11,023 nt of DNA. Origin: DAOUBA01 sp034432855. Lineage in GTDB: Bacteria; Chloroflexota; Anaerolineae; B4-G1. The translations under genes and the position numbers were made by a program. The stretch spans positions 1-11,023 of the forward strand of contig DAOUBA010000019.1 in the NCBI GenBank assembly GCA_034432855.1. Direction: 5' to 3'. Shown piece after piece: positions 8,466-11,023 of this stretch. The notes below the pieces were generated by a model. The model did no database searches and had not been told where the DNA came from. It saw nothing but the letters and a program-made list of their open reading frames with translations. How positions within the stretch are numbered: the first letter of the stretch is position 1; each line of letters begins with the position of its first letter.

Positions 8466-8696
8466 ATGCTCCACTGGCGCGTGATCCTGCTGGCGGCACT
8501 GGCCGTGCTGTTGCTGCTGGCCGGCCTCGTGGCGCTCGTCCTGCCCGACCCCTACGAGGGCGCTACGCTCTACCGCTTCGACGAGCAGCACGTCGTGCGT
8601 ACTCTGGATATCCTGGGTATGGCGTTACTGGCGCTGGGCTGCGTCGTGGCCTGGCTCGCCGGCCTCTTGTGGCAGCGACGGGTGTATGCCCCCTGA
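8466..8696 (+). CDS. Hypothetical two-TM membrane protein, 76 aa
   Basis: Unrecognised small inner-membrane protein. Two hydrophobic helices are clear, at about residues 6-26 (VILLAALAVLLLLAGLVALVL) and 48-69 (DILGMALLALGCVVAWLAGLLW), joined by a polar loop PDPYEGATLYRFDEQHVVRT. A basic end, QRRVYAP, would be cytoplasmic by the positive-inside rule. ATG 8466 is chosen because the hydrophobic protein starts there, 4 bp after the Trm112-like stop; upstream codons in this frame overlap that gene and give no sensible sequence. The next gene begins inside its last codons (11-bp overlap). Function unknown. Confidence 0.7.
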   Translation: MLHWRVILLAALAVLLLLAGLVALVLPDPYEGATLYRFDEQHVVRTLDILGMALLALGCVVAWLAGLLWQRRVYAP

Positions 8697-9126
8697 CAGC
8701 CCTGGGACCTATGTACTCGTCTTGAATTTGCCGCGCCCTGTGACCCTCCGCATCGGAAGGCCGGGGCGTTTCCATTTCCGGTCCGGCTGGTACGCTTATG
8801 TCGGCAGCGCCCACGGGCCCGGCGGGCTTGCCGCCCGCCTGGATCGCCACCTCCGTCTCTCCAAGCCCCTGCACTGGCACGTGGATTATCTGCGGGAACA
8901 CGCCCGCCCGCTCGAAATCTGGTACGCGGTAGGAGACCGCAGGCGAGAATGCGCCTGGGCGCAGACGTTGGCACAACTCCCCGGCGCGCGCATTCCCGTG
9001 CCGCGCTTCGGCGCCTCCGATTGTCGTTGCCCGGCGCACCTCGTCCACTTCGCCATGCCGCCCGACTCGGCAGCCTTTGCCCGCGCCGTGGGGGAGCCGG
9101 TGTGTCAGGAGAGGCTGGATGGTTGA
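8686..9126 (+). CDS. DUF123 protein, GIY-YIG-like nuclease family
   Basis: Protein of the DUF123 (Uri superfamily endonuclease) group, 146 residues. Members have a GIY-YIG-like fold, and in archaea the domain is sometimes joined to endonuclease III, suggesting a DNA-repair role. Visible motifs are GTYVLVLNL (7-15, the GIY equivalent), IGRPGRFHFRSGWYAYVGSAHGPGGLAARLDRHLR (23-57) with YVGSA as the YIG equivalent and R51/R54/H55 following, KPLHWHVDYL (60-69), a possible catalytic Glu at E88, and the C-terminal SDCRCPAHLVHF (111-122) Cys pair. The start ATG lies inside the two-TM gene and its stop overlaps the HEAT gene by 8 bp, so translation is probably coupled. Nuclease activity has not been generally shown for the family and is inferred here. 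Confidence 0.88.
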   Translation: MPPDSPGTYVLVLNLPRPVTLRIGRPGRFHFRSGWYAYVGSAHGPGGLAARLDRHLRLSKPLHWHVDYLREHARPLEIWYAVGDRRRECAWAQTLAQLPGARIPVPRFGASDCRCPAHLVHFAMPPDSAAFARAVGEPVCQERLDG

Positions 9127-9697
9127 GGCGCTGCGCGAGTTCCTGGCAGCCGTCGCTGCCGGTGATGACGTCCGCGCCGAAAAGGCCGCGCAGGCTCTGG
9201 GTGGCCTGGGCGATGCGGCGCTCCCTCCGCTGTGCGACTTGCTCCACGATGCCGACGCCGACCATCGCTGGTGGGCTGTCCGCGCCCTGGCCGCCGCCGC
9301 CACGCCGACCGCGCGGGAACTGCTCATCGCCGCCCTCGACGATCCTGACGGCAACGTGCGCGCCTGTGCTGCGCAGGGGTTGGGGGAGTTGGGTGCGACA
9401 GAGGCGGTGGCAAGCCTGACGCGCCGCCTGGCCGACCCCAGTCCCCTCGTCGCCCGCGTCGCCGCCGACGGCCTGGCTCGCATCGGCGCGCCCGCGGTGC
9501 CGGCGCTCATCGTAGCGCTGCAAGAAGGAGACACGCAGAGCCGCGCAGGCGCTGCCCGCGCCTTGAGTATCATCCGGTCACCGGAAGCCATCCCGGCGCT
9601 GTGCGCCGCCCTCGACGATGCAAGCGTGGCGGTCGTTTACTACGCGGAGGAGACGCTTGAAAAGATGGGGGTGGGGCTGACGTTGTTCTGGCCTTGA
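9119..9697 (+). CDS. HEAT-repeat protein (PBS-lyase-like repeats)
   Basis: Predicted alpha-solenoid scaffold, 192 residues, built almost wholly of about six HEAT/PBS-lyase-type helical pairs of roughly 31 residues. The repeats are seen as VRAEKAAQALGGLGDAALPPLCDLL (18-42), HRWWAVRALAAAATPTARELLIAAL (49-73), VRACAAQGLGELGATEAVASLTRRL (80-104), VARVAADGLARIGAPAVPALIVAL (111-134), SRAGAARALSIIRSPEAIPALCAAL (141-165) and a last half ending YYAEETLEKMG. The start is ATG 9119, preceded by AGGAG at 9107-9111 with a 7-nt gap; the frame is open upstream to 9077 but those codons lie in the DUF123 gene. There is no signal peptide or catalytic domain. Such proteins bind partners or, in phycobilin lyases, chromophores; here a protein-binding role is the modest inference. 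Confidence 0.88.
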   Translation: MVEALREFLAAVAAGDDVRAEKAAQALGGLGDAALPPLCDLLHDADADHRWWAVRALAAAATPTARELLIAALDDPDGNVRACAAQGLGELGATEAVASLTRRLADPSPLVARVAADGLARIGAPAVPALIVALQEGDTQSRAGAARALSIIRSPEAIPALCAALDDASVAVVYYAEETLEKMGVGLTLFWP

Positions 9698-9767
9698 TCA
9701 TTCGGCCCGCTCCCGCCGGACGTGCTCGCCGGATCACGGTTCGACGGCACCTGCACGGGCAATATAC

Positions 9768-9786
9768 GCGATCGAGCCTCGATCGC
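9768..9786. promoter_or_regulatory. Perfect 19-bp palindrome, candidate operator
   Basis: GCGATCGAGCCTCGATCGC is a 9-bp perfect inverted repeat around one central base. It directly follows an AT-rich AATATAC stretch that could serve as a weak -10, and ends 1 nt before the AAAGGAGG ribosome site of the gene at 9801. It could be a repressor site or, in RNA, a hairpin limiting ribosome access. A convincing -35 box is not seen. Confidence 0.5.
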
Positions 9787-9800
9787 CAAAGGAGGTACAC

Positions 9801-10250
9801 GTGGAGAACGGAGAACCCAAGCGACGGCTGTCGCTGATCATTCTAGCCGCAGCACTGGCCGATGGACTCGTGGTCGGCGGGGCGCTATTCTTCGTCTGGA
9901 TGGCAACTCGCGGCGCGAGCGGCGGCCCGGCGGCCCCCGGCCCAACGCCTGAGACGGGCGGGAACGCGCCCGCGACGCTCATCTGGTTGCCGCTGTTCCT
10001 GGCGCTGCTGATGCCGCTCACGACGTTGCCCGTGATCCTGCTTCTCAGGCGGCGGGCGCCCGGGGAGGCATCGGCCACGATAGTGCGCCGGCTCATCGCC
10101 GGTCTAGGCGGGCTGGCGGAGGCCCAGACCGAGGAGGGGAAAACCGGCGGCCGTCAGAACCGTGTGTTCATCCTGCTGGCCGTCGCGATGGGGGTCGTCT
10201 TCCTGCTCGCGTTTGCCGCGCTGTACATCTTCTTGCTGCAGGCACAATAG
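9801..10250 (+). CDS. Hypothetical three-TM membrane protein, 149 aa
   Basis: Unrecognised membrane protein. Hydrophobic helices are at about residues 10-35 (SLIILAAALADGLVVGGALFFVWMA), 59-82 (TLIWLPLFLALLMPLTTLPVILLL) and 122-146 (VFILLAVAMGVVFLLAFAALYIFLL). A Gly/Pro-rich loop (GASGGPAAPGPTPETGG, 38-54) joins the first two. A basic stretch RRRAPGEASATIVRRL lies after the second and would be cytoplasmic. The start GTG 9801 has an excellent AAAGGAGG at 9788-9795, 5 nt upstream. The gene is 103 bp from the HEAT gene and has its own palindrome, so it is probably a separate unit. No domain or catalytic motif is visible. Confidence 0.75.
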   Translation: MENGEPKRRLSLIILAAALADGLVVGGALFFVWMATRGASGGPAAPGPTPETGGNAPATLIWLPLFLALLMPLTTLPVILLLRRRAPGEASATIVRRLIAGLGGLAEAQTEEGKTGGRQNRVFILLAVAMGVVFLLAFAALYIFLLQAQ

Positions 10251-10290
10251 TACCTTGAGAATGAAATCCTTGCACGGCGGGTAAGAAAAT

Positions 10291-10374
10291 CCACCCCGAA
10301 GGACACGAAGGTCACACAAAGGAAATATAAGGAATTCCTTCGTGTCCTTTGTGTGCCCTTCGTGCCCTTGGTGG
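10291..10374. repeat. REP-like imperfect inverted repeat (CACGAAGG family)
   Basis: The left arm 10291-10322 and right arm 10346-10374 are reverse complements over about 29 positions apart from a 3-nt insertion in the left arm and two substitutions. Both carry CACGAAGG and CACACAAAGG units. The 23-nt loop holds AAGGAATTCCTT, itself a palindrome. This is the ACGAAGG-type repeat seen scattered between genes in several environmental phyla. It lies 40 bp after the three-TM gene and could act as a transcript end or stabilising hairpin. Mobility depends on genome copies that are not visible here. Confidence 0.7.
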
Positions 10375-10400
10375 TCTTTGGTTCCGGCTCGTCCGGGTTA

Positions 10401-10423
10401 GGAATTTCTGCGATAAAAATTCC
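10401..10423. promoter_or_regulatory. AT-rich inverted repeat upstream of response-regulator promoter
   Basis: GGAATTT (10401-10407) and AAATTCC (10417-10423) are perfect inverted 7-mers with a 9-nt spacer, centred about 60 bp before the predicted transcription start. The location suits an activator site; the factor is unknown. It stands out as AT-rich in GC-rich DNA. Confidence 0.35.
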
Positions 10424-10434
10424 GGTTTTCCGTG

Positions 10435-10464
10435 ATGACAAACCGCCAAAAAGTATGGTAGAAT
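10435..10464 (+). promoter_or_regulatory. Predicted promoter of the response-regulator gene
   Basis: ATGACA (10435-10440) and TAGAAT (10459-10464) have an 18-bp spacer, each five of six to consensus, and the -10 is preceded by TGG, an extended -10. Transcription would begin near 10471, at the first base of the GC hairpin. Confidence 0.6.
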
Positions 10465-10470
10465 GATCTT

Positions 10471-10727
10471 GTCGGGCGGCGCGCCCGACGAGACAACGGT
10501 CCTCAAGGCGCCGCAACCCGTTCAAGCCGTGGGAAATCCAGGCGGGCGCGTCGGGAGAGGTACGCGCGAAGGGGTGGCCACTGCGGGCAATGGCACGGCG
10601 GGGAGGGGGCCTGTATCACGGGGGAGTCCCCAGCGTTTCCTCCACAGACGGAGGCACGGTGGCGCCCGTGTCAGAGGGCGGGCAAGCACACAGCCATTCC
10701 GGCGAGTGTCAGTGACAGGAGGTTACA
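10471..10727 (+). promoter_or_regulatory. Long G-rich structured leader before response regulator
   Basis: About 257 nt without a convincing gene. Successive perfect or near-perfect hairpins are visible: 10471-10478/10482-10489 (8 bp, GTCGGGCG), 10546-10551/10562-10567 (GCGCGT), 10577-10583/10588-10594 (one mismatch, CGGG loop), 10621-10624/10628-10631, 10639-10643/10650-10654 (CCTCC) and 10655-10659/10666-10670 (CACGG). The Shine-Dalgarno AGGAGG (10717-10722) of the next gene follows. No known riboswitch consensus (cobalamin, TPP, SAM, c-di-GMP, glycine) could be matched by eye. It could be a cis-regulatory RNA or the source of a small RNA. Confidence 0.4.
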
Positions 10728-11023
10728 ATGTGGCAGTGGATGCCCGGGGAGGTTATCCGGGTGGTGATAGCCGATGACCACCCCGTAACACGTCAAGGTA
10801 TCCGTGACATTCTGGAAAAGGCGCCCGACATCGCAGTGGTGGGAGAGGCCAGGGATGGCGTCGAGGCGAAACAACTGGTGACAGACCTTCGTCCAGAGGT
10901 ATTGCTGCTCGATCTGGTGATGCCGGGACTGCGGCCTTTTGAGATCGAGGAGTGGGTACGTACCAACCACCCGGAGACCATCACACTGGTGCTGACGGCC
11001 CACGGCCGGGACTGTTTCCTGGC
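10728..11023 (+). CDS. Response regulator receiver, NarL/LuxR-type, 3'-truncated
   Basis: N-terminal receiver domain of a two-component regulator; 98 codons are visible before the window ends. It has VVIADDHPVTRQGI with the acidic pair D16-D17, GEARDGVEAKQLV, and the phosphoacceptor D62 in PEVLLLDLVMPG. The switch Thr lies in TLVLTAH near the cut; the conserved Lys and any HTH output domain are outside. The ADDHPVTRQGI start and LDLVMPG are typical of NarL/FixJ regulators, so a C-terminal LuxR HTH is expected but not seen. ATG 10728 has AGGAGG 5 nt upstream; the extra MWQWMPGE before the first strand is unusual, and ATG 10740 is an alternative start. No sensor kinase is in view. Confidence 0.9.
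   Translation, partial: MWQWMPGEVIRVVIADDHPVTRQGIRDILEKAPDIAVVGEARDGVEAKQLVTDLRPEVLLLDLVMPGLRPFEIEEWVRTNHPETITLVLTAHGRDCFL

Noticed and set aside
8563..9591. - strand frames opposite the DUF123 and HEAT genes
   Set aside because: Composition is Arg/Ala/Ser shadow sequence; + strand genes have motifs, ribosome sites and operon spacing.
10291..10374. Possible CRISPR-like repeats from repeated CACGAAGG units
   Set aside because: There is no regular repeat-spacer array; the units form one inverted repeat.
10463..10777. Open frame of 104 codons across the leader of the response regulator
   Set aside because: Its ATG lies within the predicted -10 box, before the transcript start; the product is low-complexity Gly/Arg-rich and it overlaps the clear receiver-domain gene in another frame.

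Overview
This 11-kb, high-GC window looks like chromosomal DNA of a Chloroflexota bacterium (Anaerolineae-like). I infer this from the (TPRPTA)n linker behind a lipoprotein signal, the several PPC domains, the LuxR-type response regulator with a DLVMPG receiver motif, and the short palindromic intergenic repeats. No alignment was run, so the taxonomy is an inference. No phage, IS, CRISPR, rRNA or tRNA is visible, and both ends cut genes.

Layout. (1) 1-1654, + strand: the 3' part of a dTDP-glucose 4,6-dehydratase gene (rfbB), a short repeat-rich gap, then a TtcA-type tRNA 2-thiolation enzyme. (2) 1651-4840, - strand: a tight cluster read leftwards. It starts with a BrnT-like toxin and its CopG/BrnA-type antitoxin (ATGA overlap), followed by a secreted lipoprotein with four PPC domains and an MBL-fold hydrolase. 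The hydrolase gene and ttcA converge on a shared TTAA that is the stop of both. (3) 4841-5033: a divergent control region in which the predicted -35 boxes of the toxin operon and of uvrA overlap on opposite strands, followed by a large hairpin element in the uvrA leader. (4) 5034-7895, + strand: full-length uvrA. (5) 7896-8215: a good promoter and a small ORF with a strong ribosome binding site. (6) 8216-9697, + strand: four tightly packed genes for a Trm112-like zinc-ribbon protein, a two-TM protein, a DUF123 (GIY-YIG-like) protein and a HEAT-repeat protein. (7) 9768-10250: a perfect 19-bp palindrome, then a three-TM protein of unknown function. (8) 10251-10727: a non-coding stretch with a REP-like inverted repeat, an AT-rich inverted repeat, a good promoter, and a G-rich leader of about 260 nt that folds into successive hairpins. 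(9) 10728 to the end: the N-terminus of a response regulator.

The genes are mostly housekeeping functions (nucleotide-sugar synthesis, tRNA modification, nucleotide excision repair) mixed with small accessory genes. The parts most worth a second look are regulatory: the shared uvrA/toxin promoter region with its switchable leader hairpins, and the structured leader of the response regulator. A toxin-antitoxin pair as the first two genes of an envelope-lipoprotein operon is the most unusual gene arrangement.
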